64,000 nt of DNA from an uncultured Pelagimonas sp. (GTDB lineage Bacteria > Pseudomonadota > Alphaproteobacteria > Rhodobacterales > Rhodobacteraceae): the NCBI GenBank assembly GCA_947497905.1, contig CANMIH010000013.1, positions 89,129-153,128 of the forward strand. The letters run 5' to 3'. A model generated the notes under the pieces. That model made no database searches. It was not told the DNA's origin and saw only the letters and a program-made list of their open reading frames with translations. Below are positions 1-10,145 of the stretch, one piece after another. Made by a program: the position numbers and the translations under genes. How positions within the stretch are numbered: position 1 is the stretch's first letter; each line of letters starts with the position of its first letter.

Positions 1-903
1 GAAGCGGCCATCAAAGGCGCGCTTGAGGCGGGGGGCGCTGATTATGTCTCAGCAGACGCACAGTCGTCTTCAGCCAAACAGCTTGCAGATGTTGAGAGCC
101 TGATCGCTCAGGGCGTGGATGCGCTGATCATTCTGGCGCAGGACGCGCAGGCGATTGGCCCGGCGGTTCAGGCCGCAGCCGACGAAGGCATTCCTGTGGT
201 TGCCTATGACCGTCTGATCGAAGACCCACGTGCCTTCTATCTGACGTTCGACAACGTTGAGGTTGGTCGCATGCAGGCCCGCGCCGTGTTGGAAACCCAG
301 CCCAGCGGCAACTATGTCATGATCAAAGGCTCGCCCACCGATCCAAACGCAGACTTCCTGCGTGGTGGTCAGCAGGAGATCCTGCAGGCGGCGATTGACA
401 GCGGTGCGATTAAGATTGTTGGCGAAGCCTACACTGATGGCTGGCTGCCCGCGAACGCTCAGCGCAACATGGAACAGATCCTGACCGCGCAGGACAACAA
501 GGTTGACGCCATTGTTGCCTCAAACGACGGCACCGCAGGTGGTGTTGTTGCCGCGCTGACCGCACAGGGTCTTGATGGCCTGCCGGTGTCGGGTCAGGAC
601 GGTGACCACGCCGCGCTGAACCGGGTTGCCAAAGGCACGCAGACCGTTTCGGTCTGGAAAGACGCCCGTGATCTGGGCCGTGCAGCGGGTGAGATTGCCG
701 TGGCTCTGGCCGGTGGTGCCGAAATGAGCGCCGTGGAAGGCGCAGGCTCGTGGACCTCGCCCGGTGGCACGGCCATGACATCGATGTTCCTGGCGCCGGT
801 TCCGGTGACCAAAGACAATCTGACCTTGGTTGTGGATGCGGGCTGGATCACCCAAGAGGCGCTCTGCCAGGGCGTGTCGAACGGTCCGGCACCCTGTAAC
901 TGA
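1..903 (+). CDS. xylF: D-xylose ABC transporter, substrate-binding protein (5' end outside window)
   Basis: This is the C-terminal 300 residues of a periplasmic sugar-binding protein. The reading frame is open from base 1, so the signal peptide and the start of the first lobe lie upstream of the window. The residues ADAQSSSAKQLADVESLIAQG near the start, VAYDRLIEDP, and the C-terminal VTKDNLTLVVDAGWI are typical of XylF within the type I periplasmic-binding fold. The protein would deliver D-xylose to the XylH/XylG membrane complex. The genes xylH, xylG and xylA follow in the same direction, which supports xylose over ribose or allose as the ligand. A stem-loop sits directly after the stop codon. 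Confidence 0.92.
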   Translation, partial: EAAIKGALEAGGADYVSADAQSSSAKQLADVESLIAQGVDALIILAQDAQAIGPAVQAAADEGIPVVAYDRLIEDPRAFYLTFDNVEVGRMQARAVLETQPSGNYVMIKGSPTDPNADFLRGGQQEILQAAIDSGAIKIVGEAYTDGWLPANAQRNMEQILTAQDNKVDAIVASNDGTAGGVVAALTAQGLDGLPVSGQDGDHAALNRVAKGTQTVSVWKDARDLGRAAGEIAVALAGGAEMSAVEGAGSWTSPGGTAMTSMFLAPVPVTKDNLTLVVDAGWITQEALCQGVSNGPAPCN

Positions 904-917
904 TTTCATCAATTGGC

Positions 918-941
918 CACGCCCCCTAATGTGGGGGCGTG
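918..941 (+). promoter_or_regulatory. Stem-loop in the xylF-xylH gap
   Basis: CACGCCCCC pairs perfectly with GGGGGCGTG around a TAATGT loop. No clean U-tract follows directly; CTCTTTT lies a few bases downstream. A hairpin at this place, between a binding-protein gene and its permease gene, commonly protects the upstream mRNA or causes partial termination, giving more binding protein than permease. That role is inferred here. Confidence 0.6.
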
Positions 942-977
942 TGCCACCTCTTTTGACGCTGACGAATGGAGTGCGCC

Positions 978-2275
978 ATGAGCGACACCACCTCTCAGCC
1001 GGTTTCCCAACAGACGTCGCGCAACCTTTTCCAGCAGCTTGAGCTGGATATGCGGCTATTGGGCATGATCGGCGCCTTTGTCATCCTGTGCATTGGGTTC
1101 AACATCTTTACGGATGGACGGTTCCTGACCCCGCGCAATCTGTTCAACCTGACGATCCAGACCGTTTCCGTGGCGATCATGGCCACCGGCATGGTGTTTA
1201 TCATCGTCACTCGCCACATCGACCTGTCGGTGGGAGGATTGCTCGCGGTGAGTTCGGCCGTGATGGCGATCACCCAGACCGATATCCTGCCAACGGCTCT
1301 GGGGCTTGGGTTTGATCACCCGCTGATCTGGGTTGTGACTATATTTGCGGGTCTCGCTGTGGGCACGCTGATTGGTGCCTTGCAGGGCTGGCTTGTGGGC
1401 TATCATGCCATTCCGGCCTTTATTGTGACCCTCGGCGGGTTCCTGCTTTGGCGCAACGTGGGGTGGTTTATGACCGATGGTCAAACCATCGCACCGCTGG
1501 ATGCGACTTTTCTGAAACTTGGCGGCATCAACGGCACGCTGGGTGAATTCTGGAGCTGGGTGATTGGCGCGATTGCGGCGGTGCTCTCGGTTTGGGGCCT
1601 GTGGATGGGGCGCAAATCGCGTGCCGCACATGGTTTCCACGTCAAACCGATGTGGGCTGAGCTGACGGTTATGGGCATTGTTGCCGGTGCCATTCTGGGC
1701 TTTGTCGCAGTTCTCAACGCCTATCATATTCCGTCGCGCAAGCTGAAACGCATGTTCGAGGCGCGCGGTGAGGTGATGCCTGAAGGATTGGAAGTGGGCT
1801 ATGGCCTGCCGATCTCGGTGCTTATCCTGATCGCTGTGGCCGTGGTGATGACGGTGATTGCAAAGCGTACACGCTTTGGCCGCTATATCTTTGCCACAGG
1901 CGGCAATCCTAATGCGGCGGAGCTTTCGGGGATCAACACCCGGTTGCTGACCGTCAAGATCTTTGCGCTCATGGGCTTCCTTTGCGCCTTGTCCGCTGTT
2001 GTCGCTTCGGCCCGCCTGTCGAGCCACACAAATGATATCGGCACTCTGGACGAGCTACGCGTGATTGCAGCGGCGGTAATCGGTGGGACAGCGCTCTCTG
2101 GTGGGCTTGGCACGATCTATGGCGCAATCCTTGGCGCGCTGGTCATGCAAAGCCTGCAGTCGGGCATGGCGATGGTTGGTGTGGATGCACCGCTGCAAAA
2201 CATCGTTGTGGGTGCGGTTCTGGTCTTTGCGGTCTGGATCGACATTCAATATCGCAAGCGTTTGGGGACAAAGTG

Positions 2276-2276
<1 letters not shown>
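978..2276 (+). CDS. xylH: D-xylose ABC transporter permease
   Basis: This is a multi-spanning inner-membrane permease of the ribose/xylose (BPD_transp_2) family, about 432 residues. Hydrophobic segments alternate along its length, and the conserved stretches [27 protein letters not shown] and [15 protein letters not shown] are recognisable. A polar insertion of about 40 residues between the later membrane segments is usual for XylH. The frame also opens with ATG at 966, but GGAG at 968-971 sits at proper spacing before the ATG at 978, so 978 is preferred. The stop overlaps the xylG start as TGATG, which implies translational coupling. The protein forms the xylose channel with XylG as ATPase. 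Confidence 0.92.
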
Positions 2277-3055
<779 letters not shown>

Positions 3056-3062
3056 AAGACCT

Positions 3063-3088
3063 CCGGCCCCGGTAGAGATCGGGGTCGG
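3063..3088 (+). promoter_or_regulatory. Stem-loop in the xylG-xylA gap
   Basis: CCGGCCCCG and CGGGGTCGG can pair over nine positions, with one G-U pair, around an eight-base loop. No U-tract follows, so it is more likely an mRNA-stability element or a segmental-expression device than a terminator. It is the second such element in the xyl operon. Confidence 0.45.
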
Positions 3089-3110
3089 CTTACGACATGG
3101 AGACACGCCG

Positions 3111-4418
3111 ATGACAACCGGTTTTTTCGACGGCCTGACCAAGGTCGCCTATGAAGGTGTGGACAGCACCAACCCTCTGGCGTTCCGCCATTACAACCCG
3201 GATGAGATCGTGCTGGGCAAGCGGATGGAAGACCACCTGCGCTTTGCCGTCGCCTGGTGGCACAGCTTTGCCTGGGAAGGCGGCGATCCCTTTGGTGGCC
3301 AGACCTTTATTCGTCCCTGGCATCCGCAGGATGATATGGGCCGCGCCAAAATGAAGGCGGACGTTGCCTTTGAGATGTTTGATCTGCTGGGCGCGCCGTA
3401 TTTCTGTTGGCATGACGCGGACATTCGTCCTGAGCAGGGCAATTTCGCCGACAACCTGGCGACGCTGAATGAGATCACCGATTACATTGGCGAGAAAATG
3501 CAGGCTGGGGGCACCAAACTGCTGTGGGGCACCGCCAATATGTTCAGCCACCGCCGCTGGATGTCGGGCGCCTCGACCAACCCGGACCCGGATGTGTTTG
3601 CCTTTGCTGCAGCCACGGTGAAATCCTGCATGGATGCGACCCACAAACTGGGCGGTGAAAACTATGTACTTTGGGGCGGACGCGAAGGTTATGAAACCCT
3701 GTTGAACACCGACATGGGGCAAGAGCTTGACCATATGGGGCGGTTCCTCAACATGGTGGTCGAGTATAAGCACAAAATCGGGTTCAAAGGCGCCATTCTG
3801 GTCGAGCCCAAACCGCAGGAACCGTCGAAACATCAGTATGATTTTGACGCCGCGACCTGCATCGGGTTTCTACGCAAATATGGTCTTGAGGATGAGGTCA
3901 AACTCAACCTCGAACAAGGCCACGCCATTCTGGCAGGGCATTCGTTTGAGCATGAGATTGCGGTGGCCACCTCGGAAGGTATGCTGGGATCGATCGACAT
4001 GAACCGCAATGATTACCAAAGCGGCTGGGACACCGATCAATTCCCCAACAACACCCCAGAAGTGGCGCTGGCCTATTATCACATCCTGAAATCGGGTGGG
4101 TTTGACACCGGCGGCACCAATTTCGACGCCAAGCTGCGCCGTCAGTCACTGGATGCAGAAGACCTGATTGCCGCCCATGTGGGGGGCATGGACATCTGTG
4201 CACGTGGCCTCAAGGCGGCGGCGGCGATGATCGAAGATGGTGGTTTGGACCAGGCCTTGGACACGCGGTATGCGGGCTGGCAGTCACCAGCGGCGCAGGA
4301 GATGCTAGCGAGCGATCTCGACAGCATCACAGCGCGGGTTCTGTCCGAGGGGATCAACCCCGAGCCCCGGTCTGGGCGGCAGGAGATCCTGGAAAACTAC
4401 GTAAATCGCTTTGTATGA
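3111..4418 (+). CDS. xylA: Xylose isomerase
   Basis: Converts D-xylose to D-xylulose in the cytoplasm, using two divalent metal ions. The 435-residue length matches class II xylose isomerases. Visible motifs include the catalytic His/Asp region [10 protein letters not shown], the metal-binding [16 protein letters not shown], the [17 protein letters not shown] segment and the C-terminal [24 protein letters not shown] ribosome-binding site precedes the ATG. The gene ends the xylFHG-A run. No xylulokinase or xylR is seen in the window; they may lie upstream. Confidence 0.96.
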   Translation: MTTGFFDGLTKVAYEGVDSTNPLAFRHYNPDEIVLGKRMEDHLRFAVAWWHSFAWEGGDPFGGQTFIRPWHPQDDMGRAKMKADVAFEMFDLLGAPYFCWHDADIRPEQGNFADNLATLNEITDYIGEKMQAGGTKLLWGTANMFSHRRWMSGASTNPDPDVFAFAAATVKSCMDATHKLGGENYVLWGGREGYETLLNTDMGQELDHMGRFLNMVVEYKHKIGFKGAILVEPKPQEPSKHQYDFDAATCIGFLRKYGLEDEVKLNLEQGHAILAGHSFEHEIAVATSEGMLGSIDMNRNDYQSGWDTDQFPNNTPEVALAYYHILKSGGFDTGGTNFDAKLRRQSLDAEDLIAAHVGGMDICARGLKAAAAMIEDGGLDQALDTRYAGWQSPAAQEMLASDLDSITARVLSEGINPEPRSGRQEILENYVNRFV

Positions 4419-4427
4419 GCGGAAATT

Positions 4428-4456
4428 GGGGCTGACGATCTTGTCAGCCCCTCTTC
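4428..4456 (+). terminator. Probable terminator of the xyl operon
   Basis: GGGGCTGAC and GTCAGCCCC form a perfect nine-base-pair stem with a six-base loop, ten bases after the xylA stop. It is followed by TCTTCGATT, a poor U-tract. Position and stem strength favour a terminator. Confidence 0.6.
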
Positions 4457-4555
4457 GATTGAACACCTGCGTGTTTTGCACCATGATAGCGCCAAGGCAG
4501 ATTTCCGGACAGACGGGCAAACCCGCGCCGGTGCAGGCAAAATAGGTGTGATGTG

Positions 4556-4915
4556 ATGAAAACAACGGCAGTTGTGGTATTGGCCGCATTTGTTCTGACC
4601 GCATGTGGCGGTGGTGGGCAAACTCGGGTTGAACGCTATTACGGCAGTCCCAGCGTCAGTATGGCCAGTGGCCCCATTTCAAATGCCTGTCTGACCGCCA
4701 ATCGAAAATCGGCCAACCGACGTTTGTGTGGCTGTATTCAGGGCGTGGCCAATTCGTCGTTGTCCAGCTCGGACCAACGTCTTGCGGCCAGCTTCTTTTC
4801 CAATCCGCACAAAGCGCAGGAAATCCGTCAGTCGGATGTGTCGAGCAACGAGCGCTTCTGGAAGAAATACAAAGCCTTTGCCGCCCATTCTGAACGCGTC
4901 TGCAAAGGCCTCTGA
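4556..4915 (+). CDS. Small putative lipoprotein
   Basis: A protein of about 119 residues with a signal sequence ending in the lipobox LTAC, followed by GGGG. Lipidation at that Cys is therefore expected. The mature part carries three further Cys residues (NACLTA, RRLCGCIQG) and a C-terminal VCKGL. It resembles a conserved small lipoprotein of roseobacters of unknown function. The start at 4556 gives the best signal peptide. The 3' end converges on the HisD-like gene across a strong hairpin. Confidence 0.7.
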   Translation: MKTTAVVVLAAFVLTACGGGGQTRVERYYGSPSVSMASGPISNACLTANRKSANRRLCGCIQGVANSSLSSSDQRLAASFFSNPHKAQEIRQSDVSSNERFWKKYKAFAAHSERVCKGL

Positions 4916-4926
4916 ACACGGGTTCG

Positions 4927-4956
4927 TTGAGGTGGGGGCAAAGCCCCCAGCCTCAA
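4927..4956. terminator. Bidirectional hairpin between convergent genes
   Basis: TTGAGG-TGGGGGC and GCCCCCA-G-CCTCAA form a long stem with a three-base loop and one bulge. It lies between the convergent lipoprotein gene and the HisD-like gene. TTTA follows on the plus strand. It probably terminates transcription from both sides. Confidence 0.6.
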
Positions 4957-4964
4957 TTTAGCGT

Positions 4965-6254
4965 TTAACCAACAAGTTTGACCGGAGGCGGGGTCTGCAT
5001 CCGCACCTCGGCGGTCATGGCATGACCCACCATACCTTCAGCGCGAGAAATCAGCGAGGTGGCTTGCGCCAAATTTGGCAGGGCCTCATCGTCAACCTGC
5101 TGCCATGTCACTGTTTTCAGGAACTTATGCACCGATAGACCACCTGTGTACCGCGCGGCCCCGGATGTGGGCAAAACATGGTTTGGCCCGGCGGCTTTGT
5201 CACCAAAGGCCACGGTCGTATTGGCGCCTAGGAACAGAGATCCATAGGCTGCGAGATTGTCACGCCACCAAGGTAGATCGGCGCATTGCACGTGCAGATG
5301 TTCCGGCGCAAAGCGGTTGGCCTCGGCCAGCATCTCATCGCGGGTGTCACATAGGATAATCTCGCCCATCGCGTCCCAGGCCGCACGTGCGGCGGCGGCA
5401 TTCTCAGGCGGCAGGCTGGCGATGGTTGCGGGCATCATGGCCTGCACCGACCGCGCCAAGCCTTCGTCATCCGTGACCAGCCAGCAGGGCGATGTCACCC
5501 CATGTTCGGCCTGACCCGCGAGATCCAGAGCAACCGTGGCCGGATCGGCGGTTTTATCGGCGAGGATCAAGACGTCGGTTGGACCGGCGAACATGTCGAT
5601 ACCGACCGGGCCAAACAGTTGGCGTTTGGCTTCGGCGACAAAGGCGTTGCCGGGGCCTGCGAGAACATCGGCTTTGGGCGCGCCAAACAGGCCATAGGCC
5701 ATGGCCGCAATCCCTTGCACCCCACCAAGCGAGAGGATGGTGTCGGCGCCCGCCAGATGCATGGCATAGAGGGTTGGTGCGTCGATGGTCTCTCCACGTG
5801 GTGGGGCGACGGCGGTGACATGCGGCACACCTGCGGCGCGGGCCGTGGTGATGGTCATCAGGGCGGATGCAATATGGGCATAGCGCCCACCGGGGACGTA
5901 ACATCCCGCTGCCGAAACCGGGATCACCTTCTGACCTGTTTTCAGGCCGGGTCGAATTTCGGTTTCAAAATCCTGTACAGAGGCGCGCTGGGCTTCGGCA
6001 AAGCGACGAATGTTATCATGGGCATAGCCAAGAGCCTGCTTCAGCTCGGGAGAGACCTGCGCGCTGGCCTCTTCGATCTGATCGCGGGTGACAACCGGAT
6101 CTCCGTGCCAATTGTCCAACCGTTTGGCGTAATCAAGGGCCATCTCTTCGCCCCCCTCACGCAGACGGGTCAACATGATCTGGACCGTGTCAGAGACATC
6201 AGCCTGAACCTCGGCGCTCAGACCAGGAGCTGATTTTATGGAACGGATGGGCAT
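4965..6254 (-). CDS. HisD-like zinc-dependent alcohol/aldehyde dehydrogenase (paralogue)
   Basis: A 429-residue protein of the histidinol dehydrogenase superfamily. The zinc and catalytic residues expected from HisD are all visible: Gln248 and His251 (GQAEHG), Glu318-His319 (APEHL), Asp352 and His359 (GDKAAGPNHVLPT), and Glu406/His411 (EGMVGHA). The segment AGPGNAFVAEAKRQLFG and the overall wording are closer to my memory of HpsN, the sulfopropanediol dehydrogenase paralogue, than to biosynthetic HisD. No his genes are nearby, and a LysR gene is divergent, so an inducible catabolic dehydrogenase is more likely than histidine synthesis. The substrate is unknown. The start is the ATG at 6254. 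Confidence 0.8.
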   Translation of the reverse strand: MPIRSIKSAPGLSAEVQADVSDTVQIMLTRLREGGEEMALDYAKRLDNWHGDPVVTRDQIEEASAQVSPELKQALGYAHDNIRRFAEAQRASVQDFETEIRPGLKTGQKVIPVSAAGCYVPGGRYAHIASALMTITTARAAGVPHVTAVAPPRGETIDAPTLYAMHLAGADTILSLGGVQGIAAMAYGLFGAPKADVLAGPGNAFVAEAKRQLFGPVGIDMFAGPTDVLILADKTADPATVALDLAGQAEHGVTSPCWLVTDDEGLARSVQAMMPATIASLPPENAAAARAAWDAMGEIILCDTRDEMLAEANRFAPEHLHVQCADLPWWRDNLAAYGSLFLGANTTVAFGDKAAGPNHVLPTSGAARYTGGLSVHKFLKTVTWQQVDDEALPNLAQATSLISRAEGMVGHAMTAEVRMQTPPPVKLVG

Positions 6255-6342
6255 GATGCGGAAATCCTTGACGAGAGCGGTGGAGTTTTGGAAAAACGAA
6301 ATTTAGGACCGGATGGGGGTCAGGCGCAGAGAGGAAGTTTTC

Positions 6343-7308
6343 ATGTTGATGAAAGGGGTCACCCTGCGCGGGCTTGAGGTGTTTGAGGCACTTGCGGCAA
6401 CGGGTTCCGTGGCCAAGGCCGCCGAGCGCACGGGGCTGAGCCAGCCAGCGGTCAGTCAACAGATGCGAAATCTTGAAACGGCGCTGGGCACTGATCTGGT
6501 GGATCACGGGCGACGCCCGATGCAGCTTACTCCGGCGGGACGATCGTTTTTGCAGCGCACGCGGGCGGTGCTGACCCAGCTCAGACTGGCGCAAAACGAG
6601 CTGACGGTGATGGACCTGACCCACCTCAGCACGCTCAACCTCGGAGTGATCGACGATTTCGATAACGACCTGACGCCGCGCCTTGTAACCATTCTGGCCG
6701 AAAGTATGACCCGCTGCCGGTTCAAACTGATCACTGCCCCCAGCCATGAAATCTCGAATGAGATGAAGGCCAAGCGGTTGCATCTGGCCATTTCGGCCTC
6801 GAGCGGTGAGGTCATGGACGGAATCGTCGAATATCCGATGGTCCGTGACCCGTTCATTTTTGTCTGTAGGCGCGGTGCAGTGGCCGATCTGGGCAGCGTC
6901 GAGGCGGTCATGCAGAACCAGCCTTTGCTGCGCTATGACCGAGAGCAGTTGATCGGCCGTCAGATTGAGGCGCATCTGGCGCGGCAAAAGCTGAACTTTG
7001 TCGAGCGCTTTGAGATCGGTGCCCATCTGTCGCTGATGACGCTGGTGTCGCGCGGTATGGGATGGGGCATCACCACCCCCTTGGGGTATATGCGAGCGGG
7101 CCGTTTCCATGATGAGATGGAGGCCCATCCCGTACCGTTCAAACCGTTCTCGCGCACCATTTCGCTTTTTGCGGGCAGTGACTGGGCGGATCGCGTGCCG
7201 CGCGATGTAGCGCGGACTACGCGGATGTTGGTGAACGAAATGGTGATTTCCCCAGCCCTGCACCAGCTGCCTTGGCTGGAAGGCGAGCTTCGCGTTTTGG
7301 AGGGGTGA
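6343..7308 (+). CDS. LysR-family transcriptional regulator
   Basis: About 321 residues. The N-terminal winged helix-turn-helix (RGLEVFEALAATGSVAKAAE, then LSQPAVSQQMRNLE) is classical LysR, followed by a substrate-binding-like effector domain. The frame is open from 6313, but AGAGGAAG just before 6343 points to that ATG as the start. The gene is divergent from the HisD-like dehydrogenase with a gap of about 88 bases. This arrangement usually means the regulator controls the neighbour and itself. The inducer is unknown. Confidence 0.88.
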   Translation: MLMKGVTLRGLEVFEALAATGSVAKAAERTGLSQPAVSQQMRNLETALGTDLVDHGRRPMQLTPAGRSFLQRTRAVLTQLRLAQNELTVMDLTHLSTLNLGVIDDFDNDLTPRLVTILAESMTRCRFKLITAPSHEISNEMKAKRLHLAISASSGEVMDGIVEYPMVRDPFIFVCRRGAVADLGSVEAVMQNQPLLRYDREQLIGRQIEAHLARQKLNFVERFEIGAHLSLMTLVSRGMGWGITTPLGYMRAGRFHDEMEAHPVPFKPFSRTISLFAGSDWADRVPRDVARTTRMLVNEMVISPALHQLPWLEGELRVLEG

Positions 7309-7369
7309 TCTAGCGCTTCTCATACTGCGAAATTGCGTATGGAATTCAATCGCGCAAGACCGCGCTAGA
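7309..7369. repeat. Spaced inverted repeat downstream of the lysR gene
   Basis: TCTAGCGC (7309-7316) and GCGCTAGA (7362-7369) are perfect eight-base arms 45 bases apart, starting immediately after the lysR stop. The spacer contains a partial palindrome around ATAC-TGCGAAATTGC-GTAT. No gene is seen from 7309 to 7511. A regulatory or structural role is possible but unproven. Confidence 0.35.
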
Positions 7370-7511
7370 TGGTTTCGGAAAACCGGCTCTGCCTATTCGA
7401 AAAATCTAAAACTATCGCGCGAAAACAGACCAGATTTCGCGAAAATGCCTGACCAGATAAATCTTGCTGGGATTTGGCCGGATGGCCAAGAGGGGCATCC
7501 CCCTCCCGGCG

Positions 7512-8282
7512 TTAGGCTTTGGCGCGCTCTAAAAAGGCCCGCACCGAGGCCTCAAATTCACGCGGCTTTTCGGCGTGCAACCAATGGCCTGCTCCGGGTA
7601 TTTTGGCATATCGCGCCTTTGGGAAAAGGGCGCGGGTCAGATCGCGATATTCTGGTTTGACGTAGTCGGAATCCGCTCCGGACAAAAACAGGGTTGGGCC
7701 AGAGAACGACCCAGAGACATCTGTTGGAAATCCAATCACATTGGCCATCTGATCTTCCAGAGCATCCAAGTTCAACCGCCAGCGTTTGTTGGGCAGATCC
7801 AGTGACTGGGTGAAAAATGTCTGCAGCGTGGTGTCCGGCACATTCACGGCCAGCTGGTCGATGGCGTCACTGCGCTTTTCAACCTTAGAAAGATCCACGG
7901 CGCGCATGGCTTGAATGAACTGGGTCTGGTCGTGGGTGTAGGGCACCGGCGCGATATCTGCGACGATCAGGCGGGAAACCAGCTCAGGGCGGGTGAGCGC
8001 CAGCATCATCGAGGCTTTGCCGCCCATGGAATGCCCGACCACGTCCGCCTCGCCTCCGAGGGTTTCGATCAGTTTTGCTAAATCTTCCGCCAGAGCAGGG
8101 TAATCGTGCCGGTCATCCCAGAAACTATGGGCGTGGTTGCGCATGTCGGGTGTCACCACCTGCCGTTCATCGGACAGACGGCGTGCGATTACCCCCCAGT
8201 TGCGTCCCGAACCATAAAGGCCGTGGACAATCACAAGGGGACGTTCGGCGGTTGCGTCGCCGTGGGTTGTATAATGCAGCAT
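7512..8282 (-). CDS. Alpha/beta hydrolase, YbfF-like
   Basis: A 256-residue alpha/beta hydrolase. The oxyanion region IVHGLYGSGRNW, the nucleophile elbow VVGHSMGGKA (Ser) and the catalytic His in GAGHWLHAEKP are all present. The sequence resembles the YbfF/ABHD11 group, which hydrolyses short acyl esters including acyl-CoA, but the physiological substrate cannot be deduced. The ATG lies one base past the Nudix gene stop, so it is the last gene of a DUF983-Nudix-hydrolase operon. Confidence 0.85.
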   Translation of the reverse strand: MLHYTTHGDATAERPLVIVHGLYGSGRNWGVIARRLSDERQVVTPDMRNHAHSFWDDRHDYPALAEDLAKLIETLGGEADVVGHSMGGKASMMLALTRPELVSRLIVADIAPVPYTHDQTQFIQAMRAVDLSKVEKRSDAIDQLAVNVPDTTLQTFFTQSLDLPNKRWRLNLDALEDQMANVIGFPTDVSGSFSGPTLFLSGADSDYVKPEYRDLTRALFPKARYAKIPGAGHWLHAEKPREFEASVRAFLERAKA

Positions 8283-8283
8283 G

Positions 8284-8988
8284 TCAGTCCGTCAGTGGGC
8301 GGCCGTGGAGACGCAGGAACAGGCTTTCCTCGTCGTCATTGCGAAAGAAGGGCACCGAGTTTGGTGGCGTGTCATCGTGGGCGCGGGCCGCGACTTCGGC
8401 CAGCACCACCTCTGTGATAAACGGCAGGTCAAAATTGCGGATCTCATCCAGCGGGATCCATTGCAGGTGGGACAGCTCGTCTTCGGCACCGGAGAAATCA
8501 TCCGGGTCTGAAGCGAGGGCCTCGGCATCGAGCAGGAAAAACCGCGCGTCAAATCGGCGGGGACGTCCGGGGGGCGTGATGGCGCGAAAGACAAACTGCA
8601 AACCGTCTGCCACAGGGCGGTGGCCCGTGCCCGCAAATCCCAGCCACTCTTCTGGAACGGCACCGGGCCAGGGGGCCTGTGTGCCCAATATCTGACCGGT
8701 TTCTTCCCAGAGCTCGCGGATAGCGGCGGCGGCCAATGTCCGGGCCATACCGGGTTCGGCACCTTCTGACAGACGTGCCGCACAGAGTGGCGGCAGAGGG
8801 CGCGCAAGCGCCACCTTGCTGTCATCGGGGTCAACGGCCCCACCGGGAAAGACAACCTTATTGGGCATGAAGGCGGCTTTGGAGCCGCGCTGTCCCATCA
8901 GGACACGTGGATTGGTGCTGCGATCACGCAGAACAATGATGGTGGCGGCGTTGCGGATGGCGGTTTTGTCGATTGTGTCGCTGCTCAT
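8284..8988 (-). CDS. Nudix hydrolase (NUDT7/NUDT19-like)
   Basis: About 234 residues. The Nudix core RELWEETGQ is intact. The first conserved Glu of the full Nudix box, eight residues before this core, appears to be Arg, as in diverged NUDT7/19-type members. PNKVVFPGGAVDPDD precedes the box, as expected. The likely activity is cleavage of a nucleoside-diphosphate-linked compound such as a CoA ester. The longer open frame to 9108 would overlap the DUF983 gene; the ATG at 8988, preceded by GAGG, is preferred. Confidence 0.8.
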   Translation of the reverse strand: MSSDTIDKTAIRNAATIIVLRDRSTNPRVLMGQRGSKAAFMPNKVVFPGGAVDPDDSKVALARPLPPLCAARLSEGAEPGMARTLAAAAIRELWEETGQILGTQAPWPGAVPEEWLGFAGTGHRPVADGLQFVFRAITPPGRPRRFDARFFLLDAEALASDPDDFSGAEDELSHLQWIPLDEIRNFDLPFITEVVLAEVAARAHDDTPPNSVPFFRNDDEESLFLRLHGRPLTD

Positions 8989-9001
8989 TCTGGCCCTCGG
9001 T

Positions 9002-9388
9002 TTACGAACGGGCAAACCCGTGCAGTTCGCGTGCCCATTGATAGGCGACAATAACGCCTTTGAATTTTGGGAGAAGATAAAGCGACAAGCCGACACAGCC
9101 AACCGCAAAGATTGTGAAGAGGATCAAAGGATCGGGGCGATAGCTGGCGAAAATGACGTTCAACAGAGGTGTCATGATGATCGCGACGAGGATCAGGGTC
9201 AAATAGGCCGGCGCGTCACCTGCCTTCTGATGATAGAGTTCTTCGCGGCAGACCGGACAGTGGTCCCGAACCTTGAGATACCCCGCCAACATTGGACCAG
9301 ACCCGCACCGGGGGCAGCGCAGGCGCCAGCCACGGTGTAACGACGGCCCGAGCGGCCGTGTGTCGTTTTTTGGGGTTGTGGGGGCCAT
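9002..9388 (-). CDS. DUF983 family membrane protein
   Basis: A 128-residue protein. The N-terminus has two CxxC-type zinc-ribbon-like pairs (RCPRCGSGP and HCPVCREEL). Two hydrophobic segments (YLTLILVAIIMTPLLNVIF and LILFTIFAVGCVGLSLYLL) follow. This layout is typical of DUF983, a family of unknown function common in alphaproteobacteria. It is the first gene of the operon with the Nudix hydrolase and the alpha/beta hydrolase. Confidence 0.82.
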   Translation of the reverse strand: MAPTTPKNDTRPLGPSLHRGWRLRCPRCGSGPMLAGYLKVRDHCPVCREELYHQKAGDAPAYLTLILVAIIMTPLLNVIFASYRPDPLILFTIFAVGCVGLSLYLLPKFKGVIVAYQWARELHGFARS

Positions 9389-9620
9389 GCGATCCTCAGG
9401 GTGTTAGCGCCTTGAGGATGGCCCGCGTCGCGAAAGTGCGGAAGGGTGCAATCTGTCCTTGCGGCGGCGTGTCACAGCAGATTTCCGATAAAAACCGAGG
9501 GGCTGCGAAAAAAGTTTCATTTCTTGCGACGGGAGTTTCGGGCCGGGCCGTAACAGTATGCAGAGACGCTCAGAGAAGGGCGGATCATACAGGTTACGAA
9601 TTGGAATGGAGACCTCCGAC

Positions 9621-10109
9621 ATGAAAAAGACTGCACTGATGATCACCGGCGCGTTGGTTCTGGCTCTGGGGACCGCAGGCGTTGCCTCGGCCATGGGTCC
9701 AAAAGACGGACGCGGCCCAAACTTTGAACAGATGTTTCAGGAGCTGGACGCCAACGCGGATGGCAAGCTGACAAAAGAGGAAATTGAGGCAGGGGCCGCA
9801 AAACGCTTTGCCGATGCGGACACCAACGGCGACGGCTTGCTGAGCAAAGAAGAACTGACCGCGGCGTCTGAGAAACGTGCTGAAAGCCGTCGTGGCAACC
9901 GGATCGATCGGATGTTCGAGCACAAAGACGCCAACAACGATGGGCTGCTGAGCCAGGAAGAAATGGCTTCGGGCAAGAAACGCGGTATGAGTGCGGATCG
10001 CATGATTGAGCGTCTAGATACCGATGGGGATGGCGCCATCACGCTGGCCGAAGCGGAAGCTGCCCGAGGCAAATGGCGTGGCAAGCGTCACGGTCACGAC
10101 GACAACTGA
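9621..10109 (+). CDS. Secreted EF-hand calcium-binding protein
   Basis: About 162 residues with a signal peptide ending near VASAMG. Four EF-hand loops are readable: DANADGKLTKEE, DTNGDGLLSKEE, DANNDGLLSQEE and DTDGDGAITLAE, each with Asp/Asn at positions 1, 3 and 5 and an acidic residue at 12. The mature protein should be periplasmic or extracellular and bind several calcium ions. The ATG at 9621 follows GGAG at good spacing. It lies just before an ECF sigma operon, as similar EF-hand genes often do in roseobacters. Confidence 0.88.
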   Translation: MKKTALMITGALVLALGTAGVASAMGPKDGRGPNFEQMFQELDANADGKLTKEEIEAGAAKRFADADTNGDGLLSKEELTAASEKRAESRRGNRIDRMFEHKDANNDGLLSQEEMASGKKRGMSADRMIERLDTDGDGAITLAEAEAARGKWRGKRHGHDDN

Positions 10110-10123
10110 TCTGGCTGTGTCTC

Positions 10124-10145
10124 CCGGGGTCTTTCGAGACCCCGG
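10124..10145 (+). terminator. Hairpin with a UUCG tetraloop after the EF-hand gene
   Basis: CCGGGGTCT and AGACCCCGG form a perfect nine-base-pair stem closed by a TTCG tetraloop, an exceptionally stable RNA hairpin. No U-tract follows, so it may be a U-less terminator or a 3'-end stabiliser of the EF-hand mRNA. Confidence 0.5.

Noticed and set aside
1056..2027. A 323-codon minus-strand frame opposite xylH
   Set aside because: It is His/Arg/Gln-rich, without hydrophobic or domain pattern, and is the shadow of the permease gene.
3090..3833. A 247-codon minus-strand frame opposite xylA
   Set aside because: It is a shadow of the xylose isomerase gene, with no family resemblance.
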